DNA of 64,000 bases from the NCBI GenBank assembly GCA_963791595.1, contig CAWBTF010000012.1, forward strand, positions 186,001 through 250,000, in the 5' to 3' direction. Shown in pieces: positions 42,582 to 50,458 of the stretch. The translations under genes and the position numbers were made by a program. The DNA comes from JAEMQF01 sp963791595 (GTDB lineage Bacteria; Pseudomonadota; Gammaproteobacteria; Burkholderiales; Burkholderiaceae_C). The stretch's first letter is position 1; each line of letters opens with the position of its first letter. The notes under the pieces were generated by a model, which ran no database searches, had not been told where the DNA came from, and saw only the letters and a list, made by a program, of their open reading frames with translations.

Positions 42582-44066
42582 ATGCCCATCGACGCCGACA
42601 GCGCCTACCAAGCCCTCACCGCCCGCGACGCCCGCTTTGACGGGCGCTGGTTTGTCGGCGTCACGTCGACGCGCGTCTACTGCCGGCCGATCTGTCGCGT
42701 GCGCACACCGAAGCGCGAGAACTGCCGCTTCTTCGACACGCCGGCGCAGGCCGAAGCGGCCGCGTTTCGGCCGTGCATGAAATGCCGGCCCGAGATCGCG
42801 CCGGGCGCAGGGCTGCCGTGGAGCGTGATGGACGCGTCGCGAACGCTCGCGCGCCAGGCGGCGCAGCGGCTCGATCATTTCGCCGGCACGGGCGATGCGC
42901 CGAATATCGCCGACCTCGCGGCGGCGCTCGGCGTCAGCGAACGCCACTTGCGCCGCATCTTCCTCGCCGAACATGGCGTCACGCCGCTTCAGTACGTGCA
43001 GACACGCCGGCTCCTGCTCGCGAAGCAGCTGCTGACCGACACCCAGCTGCCGGTGACGCAGGTCGCGCTCGCAAGTGGCTTCCGAAGCCTGCGCCGCTTC
43101 AACGCGGCGTTTGCCGACAACTACCGCATGAGCCCGGGGCAGCTGCGCCGCCGGGCGGCGCCCGACGATCCGGCCCGCTCGCCCGGCGTCACGCTGTCGC
43201 TCGGCTGGCGTGATCCGTACGACGCGCAGGCCTTGCTACGCTTCTTCGCGCAGCGCGCGATTCCCGGCATCGAAAGCGCTGAGCCTTTGCGAGTGCGGCG
43301 CACGCTGCGAGCGGGCATTGTGGCGGATGAGGCCGGTTGGATCGAAGCGAGTTTCGAGCCCGAGGCGTCGAAAGTCCGGCTCCACTTCTGCCCCGAGTGG
43401 GCTCGGATGAGCGCACGTGTCGCCGCCGCGGCGCGGCGTTGGCTGGACCTGGACGCGGCGCCGCACAGCATCGACACCACGCTCGCCGACCTGCCCGGCG
43501 CACCCGGTCTGCGCCTGCCCGGCGCCCTGGATGGCTTCGAGCTGGCAGTGCGGGCGGTGCTCGGCCAGCAGGTCACGGTCGCCGCAGCGCGCACTTTGGC
43601 GACCCGGCTCGTCGCGCGATTCGGCTCGCCGTTGGCCACGCCGTGGCCGGGCATCGACCGGGTCTTCCCCGCGCCGCAGGTGCTGGCCGCGGCACGTGTT
43701 GAAGACATCGCCGAGCTCGGCATCATCCGCAGCCGCGCCGGTGCCATCCTCGCGCTCGCGATGGCCTGGCCAGACATCGAGGCGCGGTTGCGCGGCGGTG
43801 CGGCGCCTGATGCCGTGGTCGAACCGCTGATTGAGGCGCTGTGCGCACTGCCCGGCATCGGCCCGTGGACGGCGCACTACATCGCGATGCGGGCGCTGAG
43901 CTGGCCCGACGCGTTTCCGCCGCGCGACGTCGCCGTGCTCAAGGCGATGCAGCAACTCTTCGGCGTGTCGAGCCCGGTGGCCGCCGAGGCGCATTCGCAG
44001 GCGTGGCGGCCCTGGCGCTCGTACGCCGTTCTGCGGCTCTGGAACAGTTTGGAGGCTTCGACATGA
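42582..44066 (+). CDS. alkA: Ada-like/AlkA fusion: DNA-3-methyladenine glycosylase II with AraC regulator domain
   Basis: A 494-aa three-part protein. Residues 1-75 are an Ada zinc domain with four cysteines (TRVYCRPICRVRTP, NCRFF, CMKCRPE), where the second would be the phosphotriester-accepting site. Residues 85-185 are an AraC helix-turn-helix (LGVSERHLRRIF, ALASGFRSLRRFNAAF). Residues 195-490 are AlkA with helix-hairpin-helix LPGIGPWTAHYIAMRA and catalytic aspartate in FPPRDVAVLKA. It senses alkyl damage, activates transcription and removes alkylated purines. Little leader is visible; the stop overlaps ogt by four bases. Confidence 0.92.
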   Translation: MPIDADSAYQALTARDARFDGRWFVGVTSTRVYCRPICRVRTPKRENCRFFDTPAQAEAAAFRPCMKCRPEIAPGAGLPWSVMDASRTLARQAAQRLDHFAGTGDAPNIADLAAALGVSERHLRRIFLAEHGVTPLQYVQTRRLLLAKQLLTDTQLPVTQVALASGFRSLRRFNAAFADNYRMSPGQLRRRAAPDDPARSPGVTLSLGWRDPYDAQALLRFFAQRAIPGIESAEPLRVRRTLRAGIVADEAGWIEASFEPEASKVRLHFCPEWARMSARVAAAARRWLDLDAAPHSIDTTLADLPGAPGLRLPGALDGFELAVRAVLGQQVTVAAARTLATRLVARFGSPLATPWPGIDRVFPAPQVLAAARVEDIAELGIIRSRAGAILALAMAWPDIEARLRGGAAPDAVVEPLIEALCALPGIGPWTAHYIAMRALSWPDAFPPRDVAVLKAMQQLFGVSSPVAAEAHSQAWRPWRSYAVLRLWNSLEAST

Positions 44067-44650
44067 GCACGACCCTGACATCGATCCAACAGGCCTGCAC
44101 GGCGCAATGCCGCATCAGCACCCCGCTCGGGCCGCTGCTGCTGGCGCGAACGGCACTGGGACTGGCAGGCGCATGGTTCGACCAACAGCGCCACCACCCC
44201 ACGCCGTGGGACGCGCCGCACGCACCCACCGATCCCTTGCTGCAGCGCGCGGCGCGGCAACTGGCGCGCTACTTCGACGGCGAGGTGGTGCAATTCGACG
44301 TTGCACTCGACCTGCACGGCACCGCATTCCAACGCGGCGTCTGGCACGCACTGCTGCGCATCGAACGCGGGACGACACGGCGCTACGGCGACATCGCAGC
44401 GCAGCTTGGTGTTCCAAGCGCGGCGCGCGCCGTCGGCGCGGCGGTGGGGCGCAACCCCGTGTCAGTCATCGTGCCGTGCCACCGGGTGCTCGGCAGCGGC
44501 GGCGCGCTCACCGGTTATGCCGGCGGCCTGGAGCGCAAGGTCGCCCTGCTCGCGATCGAGCAGGCGCGCGCGCCATCGCGCCGGCAGGTCTTGCCGTCCG
44601 AACCGCAGGTCAGGCTGCACGGCGAATTGCCGTTCGAGGCGGCGGCGTGA
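44063..44650 (+). CDS. ogt: Methylated-DNA-protein cysteine methyltransferase
   Basis: A 195-aa O6-alkylguanine-DNA alkyltransferase. The active site is IVPCHRV with the acceptor cysteine, and GTTRRYGDIAAQLG and GYAGGLERK are the DNA-binding and C-terminal blocks. A 25-residue tail follows the conserved core. The gene overlaps the Ada/AlkA gene (ATGA) and the EamA gene (GTGA), so alkylation repair and the exporter form one transcription unit. Confidence 0.95.
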   Translation: MSTTLTSIQQACTAQCRISTPLGPLLLARTALGLAGAWFDQQRHHPTPWDAPHAPTDPLLQRAARQLARYFDGEVVQFDVALDLHGTAFQRGVWHALLRIERGTTRRYGDIAAQLGVPSAARAVGAAVGRNPVSVIVPCHRVLGSGGALTGYAGGLERKVALLAIEQARAPSRRQVLPSEPQVRLHGELPFEAAA

Positions 44651-45549
44651 AACCGCGCGACCTGATCGAACTGCTCACGCTCGCGGCGCTGTGGGGCGGA
44701 TCGTTCCTGTTCATGCGCATGGGCGCGGGCGAGTTCGGGCCGGTCGCGCTGGCGGGTCTGCGCGTGCTCGGCGCGGCGCTGTTCCTGCTGCCGCTGCTCG
44801 CGCTGCGCGGCCAGCTCGGCGATCTGCGCGCGGCGTGGCGCCCGATTGCCGTGGTGGGAGTAACCAACTCCGCCCTGCCCTTCGTGCTCTTCGCGTACGC
44901 CACCTTGTCGATCACCGGCGGGCTGGCGTCGATCTTCAACGCCGCGGCGCCGCTGTTCGGCGCCCTGGTCGCGTGGATCTGGCTCCACGAGCAACTGAAT
45001 CGCTCGCGCATCGTCGGCTTGGGCGTCGGCTTGCTCGGTGTGGTCGGTCTGGCGTGGAGCAACGTCAACGCCGACGCCGGCTTCAAGCCCGGCGGCAGCG
45101 GTTGGGCGATCGTCGCCTGCCTCGCGGCGACGCTGCTCTACGGCTTCTCGGCGAACTACACGAAGCGGCGCCTGAACGGCGTGGCGCCGCTCGCCGTCGC
45201 TGCGGGCAGCCAGAGTTTTGCGGCACTGTTCCTCATCATTCCCGCGATCGTCTGGTGGCCGACGCAGGCGCCGTCGCTGCGCGCTTGGAGCGCGCTCGCC
45301 GTGCTCTCGATCGTCTGCACCGGCGCGGCTTACATCCTGTACTTCCGTCTGATCGCGCACGTGGGCGCTTCGAAGGCGATCACGGTGACCTTCCTGATCC
45401 CGGCCTTCGGTGTGGCCTGGGGTGCATGGTTTCTCGGCGAGTTGGTGACCAGCGCAATGCTGCTCGGCTGCGCAATCATCGTGCTCGGTACGGCGCTGGC
45501 CAGCGGCTTCCTGGTGTTGCCTGAGCGCAAGCGCGCGAAGGCCGCGTAG
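44647..45549 (+). CDS. EamA/DMT family transporter
   Basis: A 300-aa inner-membrane protein with ten hydrophobic spans arranged as two EamA repeats (LAALWGGSFLFMRMG in the first, CLAATLLYGFSANYTKRR in the second; conserved VTFLIPAFGVAWGAWFLGE near the end). Drug/metabolite exporters of this type move amino acids or small organics. The start is GTG 44647 overlapping the ogt stop. Its presence in the repair operon may be incidental. Confidence 0.88.
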   Translation: MKPRDLIELLTLAALWGGSFLFMRMGAGEFGPVALAGLRVLGAALFLLPLLALRGQLGDLRAAWRPIAVVGVTNSALPFVLFAYATLSITGGLASIFNAAAPLFGALVAWIWLHEQLNRSRIVGLGVGLLGVVGLAWSNVNADAGFKPGGSGWAIVACLAATLLYGFSANYTKRRLNGVAPLAVAAGSQSFAALFLIIPAIVWWPTQAPSLRAWSALAVLSIVCTGAAYILYFRLIAHVGASKAITVTFLIPAFGVAWGAWFLGELVTSAMLLGCAIIVLGTALASGFLVLPERKRAKAA

Positions 45550-45631
45550 AGCTTGGACGCGCGTCTCGCGTCGTTTGGGGTCTCGCGCTGGACTGGCGCA
45601 CCCCGGGCCCGACCCTACAATCGCGCCAGCC

Positions 45632-45895
45632 ATGGCCAAGCTCGAAGACCTCACCGAACGTGTCGAGCGCCTGCTGCTGCGCCACGACGAACTCAAGCGC
45701 ACGAACGCGCTGCTCGGCGAACAATTGGAAGCCTTGGCACACGAGCGCGACAGCCTGCGCTCGCGCCTGAGCGCGGCGCGCGGCAGGATCGACGCGCTGC
45801 TCGAGCGCCTGCCCAAGGAGGTGAGCGTCGTTTCGGCACCGGTGCATCGCGGCGACGGCGAGCCTGGCGAAACGCGCGGCACGAAGTCGCGATGA
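45632..45895 (+). CDS. Small coiled-coil protein (TIGR02449 type) upstream of zapA
   Basis: An 87-aa protein whose first 60 residues are a continuous heptad-like coiled coil (LEDLTERVERLLLRHDELKR, then further leucine/charged repeats), ending in a polar tail. It matches the short coiled-coil family found beside zapA and may be a cell-division accessory akin to ZapB. TACAAT at 45616-45621 is a candidate -10, leaving almost no leader. The stop overlaps zapA by four bases. Confidence 0.82.
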   Translation: MAKLEDLTERVERLLLRHDELKRTNALLGEQLEALAHERDSLRSRLSAARGRIDALLERLPKEVSVVSAPVHRGDGEPGETRGTKSR

Positions 45896-46200
45896 AACAG
45901 CTCGACGTGACGATCCTGGGCCAGACCTATGTGCTGGTCTGCCCCGAGGGCGGCGAAGACGGCTTGCGCGCCGCCGTTGCCCAGGTCGACCGCGAGATGA
46001 CGTCGATTCGCGACAAAGGCAAGATCAAGTCGCGCGAGCGCATTGCCGTGATGGCTGCGCTGAACCTGGTGTACGAAGCTGCCGCAAAGGGTAGTGCATC
46101 GGCTGCACCCGTGAACAGCGCGAATGAGAGCAACGAGCCCATCGATGCACTAATTCGCAAACTCGACCGGGCGCTCAGCGAAGACGGCCGATTGCTGTGA
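45892..46200 (+). CDS. zapA: Cell division protein ZapA
   Basis: A 102-aa FtsZ-ring stabiliser. The N-terminal domain begins MKQLDVTILGQTYVLVCPEG, followed by a long helix with DREMTSIRDKGKIKSRERIAVMAALN (quoted in part). The position, coiled-coil gene before and 6S RNA after, is the conserved proteobacterial arrangement and supports the call. Confidence 0.94.
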   Translation: MKQLDVTILGQTYVLVCPEGGEDGLRAAVAQVDREMTSIRDKGKIKSRERIAVMAALNLVYEAAAKGSASAAPVNSANESNEPIDALIRKLDRALSEDGRLL

Positions 46201-46241
46201 AGGCCCCCCTCAATGGAGGTCAATGCGGGCCGTGCGCGGCG

Positions 46242-46247
46242 TAGAAT
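46242..46247 (+). promoter_or_regulatory. -10 element of the 6S RNA promoter
   Basis: TAGAAT at 46242-46247 is 7 nt before the predicted 5' end of 6S RNA at 46254. No good -35 is seen at 16-18 bp spacing. Confidence 0.55.
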
Positions 46248-46253
46248 AAATTC

Positions 46254-46430
46254 GTCCGTCGCATTCGCGCAGGTTTTAATTTCCTTGAACCGATGCTCGT
46301 ATGAGCTAGGGCTTGGAACATCGCTTGGTTGGTGTGATCGTCTCGCGTCAGATGAACCCGAAGCCCGGCTGACCTCGCCCACCTGAACTGCCTGGGTTCA
46401 GGAATGCAGCCTGCGGTTCGCGGCGGACAC
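46254..46430 (+). ncRNA. ssrS: 6S RNA
   Basis: Located between zapA and the next gene, the classical ssrS position. The ends GTCCGTCGC (46254-46262) and GCGGCGGAC (46420-46428) pair over nine positions with one G-U, forming the closing stem. The conserved 3' portion has GGTTCAGGAATGCAGCCTGCGG, close to the GGGTTCAAGGGTTACAGCCTGCGG region of the E. coli RNA (compared from memory, abbreviated). Length is about 177 nt. 6S RNA binds the sigma-70 holoenzyme and mimics an open promoter in stationary phase. Confidence 0.9.
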
Positions 46431-46456
46431 TTTTCCGACTCCGGTCGCGCGCAAAG

Positions 46457-46915
46457 ATGAACTACTGGCTGATGAAAAGCGAGCCCGGCGAATGCTCGAT
46501 CGACGATCTCGCCAAGGCTGCGAAGCAGACCGTGCCGTGGATCGGCGTGCGCAACTACCAGTCGCGCAACTACATGCGCGACCAGATGCAGCTCGGCGAC
46601 GGCGTGCTGTTCTATCACTCGTCGTGCCCTGAACCGGGCATCGCCGGGTTGGCCGTCGTGTCGAGCACCGCCTACCCGGATGAAACCCAGTTCGACCAAC
46701 GCAGCGACTACTTCGACCCCAAGTCGACGCGCGAGCAGCCGCGCTGGGTGCACGTCGACGTGAAACTCGCGCGCAAGACGCCGCTGCTCGGCCTGCAACG
46801 CATGCGGCAAGAGTCGAGCCTCGCAACGATGCTCGTGCTGCGCCGCGGCAACCGCTTGTCGATCACGCCCGTCACGGCCGCCGAGTGGCAGGCCGTGAAC
46901 CAGTTGCTGGGCTGA
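46457..46915 (+). CDS. EVE domain protein
   Basis: A 152-aa EVE-fold protein (PUA-like; UPF0310/thymocyte nuclear protein 1 type). Landmarks are MNYWLMKSEPGECSIDDLA at the start, GVRNYQSRNYMRD, and LFYHSSCPEPGIAGLAVV. The EVE fold binds modified bases in DNA or RNA. It follows 6S RNA by about 26 nt, where enterobacteria have ygfA. ATG 46457 starts at the fold boundary. Confidence 0.92.
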   Translation: MNYWLMKSEPGECSIDDLAKAAKQTVPWIGVRNYQSRNYMRDQMQLGDGVLFYHSSCPEPGIAGLAVVSSTAYPDETQFDQRSDYFDPKSTREQPRWVHVDVKLARKTPLLGLQRMRQESSLATMLVLRRGNRLSITPVTAAEWQAVNQLLG

Positions 46916-47736
46916 ATCTGATTTCGCCAAGCGACTGGCAGCTCGTCATCGAGCTGTTGCTGCTGGGCAGCGTGGCGGGCTTTCTCGCGGGGCTGCTCGG
47001 CATCGGCGGGGGCGCGCTGCTCGTTCCCTTCATGACGCTGGTGCTGTCGTTCAAGGACATGCCGGTGCAGCACATCTTGAAGATGGCCGTCGCGACCTCG
47101 CTGGCGACGATCTGCTTCACTTCCTTGTCGTCGCTGCGCGCCCACCACCAGCGCGGCGCCGTGCACTGGCGCGTCGTGAAGCTGCTCGCGCCGGGCATCG
47201 TGCTCGGCGCGCTGCTTGGCGCGCAGATCGCGCGCGCCCTGCCCTCGGCGGTGCTGGCGATACTGTTCGCGGTGTTTCTCGCGTTCTCGGCGCTCCAGAT
47301 GTTCTTCGACCGCAAGCCCAAGCCCGGTCGCTCGATGCCGCAAGGCGCGGCCCTGTTCGGAGTGGGCGGCGGCGTCGGCGTGATCTCCACGCTGGTGGGC
47401 GCCGGCGGCGCGTTCATCACGGTGCCGTTCATGATCGCGTGCAACGTGCCCATCATCAACGCGGTGGCGACGTCCGCCGCACTGGGATTTCCGATCGCCG
47501 TGGCCGGGACGGTGGGCTACATCATCGCCGGCTGGTCGCTGCCCGACATGCCCAGCGGCGCGATCGGCTACCTCTACCTGCCGGCGCTGTTCACGCTCGC
47601 CGCGGCGAGCATGCTGGCCGCGCCACTGGGCGCGCGCGCAGCGCACCGCATGCGGGTGCGCAATCTTAAACGCGCGTTTGCGTGCCTGTTGTTCACGCTC
47701 GCCGGCTACATGCTCGTGAAGGGGCTCACGGCGTGA
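46885..47736 (+). CDS. TauE/SafE family membrane protein
   Basis: A 283-aa protein with about eight spans and the paired motifs LLGIGGGALLVPFM and LVGAGGAFITVPFM. It is a second member of the family found in the sulfate operon, but not closely similar. The start is uncertain: the only standard in-frame start before the first span is GTG 46885, which overlaps the EVE gene by 31 nt; later CTG codons (46912, 46918) are alternatives. The substrate is unknown, probably a sulfur or organic anion. Confidence 0.85.
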   Translation: MAGREPVAGLNLISPSDWQLVIELLLLGSVAGFLAGLLGIGGGALLVPFMTLVLSFKDMPVQHILKMAVATSLATICFTSLSSLRAHHQRGAVHWRVVKLLAPGIVLGALLGAQIARALPSAVLAILFAVFLAFSALQMFFDRKPKPGRSMPQGAALFGVGGGVGVISTLVGAGGAFITVPFMIACNVPIINAVATSAALGFPIAVAGTVGYIIAGWSLPDMPSGAIGYLYLPALFTLAAASMLAAPLGARAAHRMRVRNLKRAFACLLFTLAGYMLVKGLTA

Positions 47737-47804
47737 GGGTCAAGCGCCGCACTCCAAGCAGCCGCCGCGGAGCCGGCTCCGCCGGTCCGCTGGCGGCGCC
47801 CCAA

Positions 47805-47856
47805 GGGCCACGCAGTGGCCCCTTCAGGGCCACAGGGGGAGCGCCGCAGGCGCTCC
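47805..47856. repeat. Tandem GC-rich hairpins between convergent genes
   Basis: Two perfect hairpins, GGGCCAC-GCA-GTGGCCC (47805-47821) and GGAGCGCC-GCA-GGCGCTCC (47838-47856), share the same GCA loop. They fill the gap between the TauE gene and the opposing PAS protein gene, where they could terminate or stabilise both messages. GC-rich modules of this style recur in intergenic DNA of Burkholderiales. Confidence 0.6.
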
Positions 47857-47870
47857 GGGGGTGAGCCACT

Positions 47871-48914
47871 TTACGCCGTTTCGAAGCGAATTCCGGCCAG
47901 CGCGACGTAGTTGCCACCACGCCGGCGCGCGTTGGCCAGCGCGGAGTCGGCGGCGAGCAGCAGCTCTTCGCGCGTTCCGGCCGTGTGCGGAAAACTCGCG
48001 ACCCCCATCGCCACGCTGAAGCGCAGTTCCTCGCCATCGAGCACGACGATCTGCGTCGCGCATTGGCGCCGCAGCCCTTCCATGCGCGAGTGCGCCGTCG
48101 CCAGGCCCACTCCCGACAGCAACACGGCGAAGCGGTCCACGCCGAGCCGGCACGACGAATCCATCGCCCGCGTATTGCCGCGGATCAGCTGCCCCAGCGA
48201 TTCGAGAATGCGCTCGCGCGCCGCATCCCCGAACGCGGCAACGCCTTCGCTCAGTGGGTCGAGCGCGATCGCCACCAGTGAAAACTGCCGGCTCTCGCGC
48301 GCCGACAGGTCGACTTCACGGCGCAGTTGGTCGGCAAACGTCGCGGCCTGATAGACGCCGCTGTCCGAGCCTTGCGCCGCCAGCTCCTGGGCGTCGCGGC
48401 GCAGCGCCTCGAGCGCGCGCTGTTGCTGCTCGATCTGCGCCAAGGCCAGCCGCAATTGGTTCTCGCGCTCGCGCGACGCGCTTTGTTCGACCCACATCGC
48501 GCAGAGGTGCCGTGGCGCCGTGCCGTCGCCGCGCGCAATCATGATGCGAGTGACGGTGAATTCGCGGCGCTGGCCGTCGCGCTCCAGGCGCTGTTCGCTC
48601 ACCGTCGGCAAACTCTGGCCAACCGCTGCCTGCTCGCCGGTGCGCATCGCCGTCGCTTCCGCCGCGCTCATCAGTTCGGTGTCAATCTTCCCCAGCATGG
48701 CTTGCGGCGCGTGGCCGAACAGTGCCGCATAGCGCGGGCTCGCGTAGATGCAATGCCCGGTGACGCTGTCTTTGACGCAGATCGCCGCCTCGGCGCGGGC
48801 CAGCAGTTCGAGCAGCACACCACCGAAAGCCGCGCCATCGGCGCCGAGTTCTGCCAGCAAAGCCTGGGCAGCGGCATTCGATGCGGTGGGCGTTGACAAC
48901 GTCAATTCGACCAT
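47871..48914 (-). CDS. PAS protein with degenerate GGDEF domain
   Basis: A 347-aa protein: PAS domain (about 30-150, with YASPRYAALFGHAPQAMLG), a coiled-coil linker (150-185, ERENQLRLALAQIEQQQRAL) and a GGDEF-fold domain (190-340). In the catalytic loop GGDEF is replaced by GVDRF (RLGVDRFAVLL), which should abolish diguanylate cyclase activity, while the flanking VAMGVASFPH and ALANARRRGGN are kept. It may bind GTP or c-di-GMP or act as a structural sensor. The C-terminal strand VALAGIRFETA ends the fold. Confidence 0.85.
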   Translation of the reverse strand: MVELTLSTPTASNAAAQALLAELGADGAAFGGVLLELLARAEAAICVKDSVTGHCIYASPRYAALFGHAPQAMLGKIDTELMSAAEATAMRTGEQAAVGQSLPTVSEQRLERDGQRREFTVTRIMIARGDGTAPRHLCAMWVEQSASRERENQLRLALAQIEQQQRALEALRRDAQELAAQGSDSGVYQAATFADQLRREVDLSARESRQFSLVAIALDPLSEGVAAFGDAARERILESLGQLIRGNTRAMDSSCRLGVDRFAVLLSGVGLATAHSRMEGLRRQCATQIVVLDGEELRFSVAMGVASFPHTAGTREELLLAADSALANARRRGGNYVALAGIRFETA

Positions 48915-49219
48915 GGCTCCTCTTCATCGGCGCCTCGACACATCCAAAGTTCCCGAGGCTTCGGCCCGGCCGCCCGAGCGGCAATGCGCGCAGATGATAC
49001 CCGTCGGCACCCCGGCCGCGGCGGTGAATTGCCTGCAAGCCGCGGCGTTGCGATAGACAGTTCGCGAACCGGATCGCCGCACGAAACGCCGTCGGCGATG
49101 GTGCGCACGAAGCCCGGTCTCCCCCGCAATCAGGGGGTTGCCAAAAGGCCGGGCCCGCATAATCGCCGCGCTGGCCATGCGCGCTCATCCACCTGCCCGT
49201 CCGCCCCTGTCCAGCCACC
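48915..49219. other. Intergenic region without a convincing gene
   Basis: 305 nt between divergent genes. A CATAAT at 49158-49163 is a candidate -10 for the plus-strand gene, and CCCCC...GGGGG (about 49122-49138) forms a small hairpin. Open frames of 75-85 codons on the minus strand lack a Shine-Dalgarno and family resemblance. Confidence 0.6.
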
Positions 49220-50365
49220 ATGAACCCGCTCGAAAAACTCAATCGCCTCAGCGAATCGCACGGCGAGCTGCGCCCAGGCCATGGCCTGGTGACGGGCGTG
49301 ATCGCGCTCGGCCTGGCGAGTCTCAGTTTCCTGGGCGTGCTCGCGTTTCACTTTCCCCAGTACCTGACAACGCCGCAACTGCGCCAAAGCTACGACGTGA
49401 ACCTGCTGCGTCAGGTGATGCTCGTCGCCTTGATCGTCTCCGGTGCTCTGGCCCTGTTCAACATCATCCGCGGCCGTTCGCGCTGGTTGGCGTCGGCCGC
49501 GTTCGTGCTCGTCGGATTGAGCCTGGCGCTGGGCGGTCACAAGGTGCCGGTGAACGACTTCGCCGACAACACGCCCTACATTGGCCTCGACTGGTTCATC
49601 CTCGACCTGCTGGGCTCGACGCTGATCTTCGTCTTCATCGAGAAACTGTTCGCGCTGCGCCGCGAGCAGCCCGTGTTTCGCGCCGCATGGCAGACGGACC
49701 TGCACCACTTCATCGTCAACCACATGCTGGTCGGCTTCGTGCTGCTCGCGGTGAACCTGCTCGTGCACAAGTTGTTCGGCTGGGCCGCGAAAGACGGTAT
49801 CCGGTTCTGGGTGCAGGACCTGCCGTTTCCGGTGGCGCTGTTCCTGATCGTGCTCGTCGCCGACCTCGTGCAGTACTGGACGCATCGCGCCTACCACGAA
49901 GTGCCGCTGCTTTGGCGGCTGCACGCCGTGCACCACAGCGTGAAGTGCATGGACTGGCTCGCCGGTTCGCGCCAACACATTTTGGAAGCGATCATCACGC
50001 GCACGCTGGTGCTGGCGCCGATTTTCGTGCTCGGCTTTTCCAAGGAGGTGATCGACGCGTACATCCTGATCGTCGGCTTCCAGGCGGTGTTCAACCATGC
50101 CAACGTGAGCGTGCCGACAACGGGGCCTATTTTTGGGCCGTTGCGCCATGTGATCGTGACGCCAAACTTCCACCACTGGCACCATTCGCAGGACACCGAC
50201 GCGATCGACAAGAACTACGCCGCGCACTTTGCGTTCCTCGATCATCTGTTCGGTACCGCCGTGAAATCGACGCGAGAGTGGCCGCAGCACTACGGCGTGC
50301 AAGGCGACTATGTGCCCGACGGATTCTGGCGCCAGTTGGCCTTTCCGTTCACGTGGAAAGCTTGA
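49220..50365 (+). CDS. Sterol desaturase/fatty acid hydroxylase superfamily membrane protein
   Basis: A 381-aa membrane protein with about six spans and the diiron histidine clusters HRAYH, HAVHHSVK and HHWHH, plus HANVSVP, of the family. Members hydroxylate or desaturate lipids, carotenoids or alkyl ethers; the substrate here is unknown. ATG 49220 is the first Met of the frame. Its stop lies inside the -35 of the following paa promoter. Confidence 0.9.
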   Translation: MNPLEKLNRLSESHGELRPGHGLVTGVIALGLASLSFLGVLAFHFPQYLTTPQLRQSYDVNLLRQVMLVALIVSGALALFNIIRGRSRWLASAAFVLVGLSLALGGHKVPVNDFADNTPYIGLDWFILDLLGSTLIFVFIEKLFALRREQPVFRAAWQTDLHHFIVNHMLVGFVLLAVNLLVHKLFGWAAKDGIRFWVQDLPFPVALFLIVLVADLVQYWTHRAYHEVPLLWRLHAVHHSVKCMDWLAGSRQHILEAIITRTLVLAPIFVLGFSKEVIDAYILIVGFQAVFNHANVSVPTTGPIFGPLRHVIVTPNFHHWHHSQDTDAIDKNYAAHFAFLDHLFGTAVKSTREWPQHYGVQGDYVPDGFWRQLAFPFTWKA

Positions 50366-50390
50366 TTGGCCTGCCGATCTGCACTACATT
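50362..50390 (+). promoter_or_regulatory. Sigma-70 promoter of the paa operon
   Basis: TTGATT (50362-50367) and TACATT (50385-50390) with the optimal 17-bp spacer. Transcription would start near 50397, inside the palindrome that follows, about 62 nt before the paaG ATG. Confidence 0.75.
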
Positions 50391-50394
50391 CGCG

Positions 50395-50422
50395 CATTCA
50401 TTGACCGCACGGTCAATGAATG
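50395..50422 (+). promoter_or_regulatory. Operator palindrome, probable PaaR (TetR-family) site
   Basis: CATTCATTGACCG (50395-50407), CA, CGGTCAATGAATG (50410-50422): a perfect palindrome with 13-bp arms. It covers the predicted transcription start, the position expected for repression. The only regulator gene in the cluster encodes a TetR protein at the operon's end, and TetR dimers bind palindromes of this size, so PaaR binding relieved by phenylacetyl-CoA is the likely scheme. Confidence 0.8.
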
Positions 50423-50458
50423 TTCGCGCCCCGATCAAACACCCGACAGGCACTCACC

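Noticed and set aside
48924..49178. Minus-strand frame with one CxxC-like pair
   Set aside because: No Shine-Dalgarno, no family resemblance and overlapping alternative frames of equal quality; treated as intergenic.
50420..50458. Earlier in-frame ATG for paaG
   Set aside because: It lies inside the operator palindrome and has no Shine-Dalgarno; ATG 50459 fits the family start.
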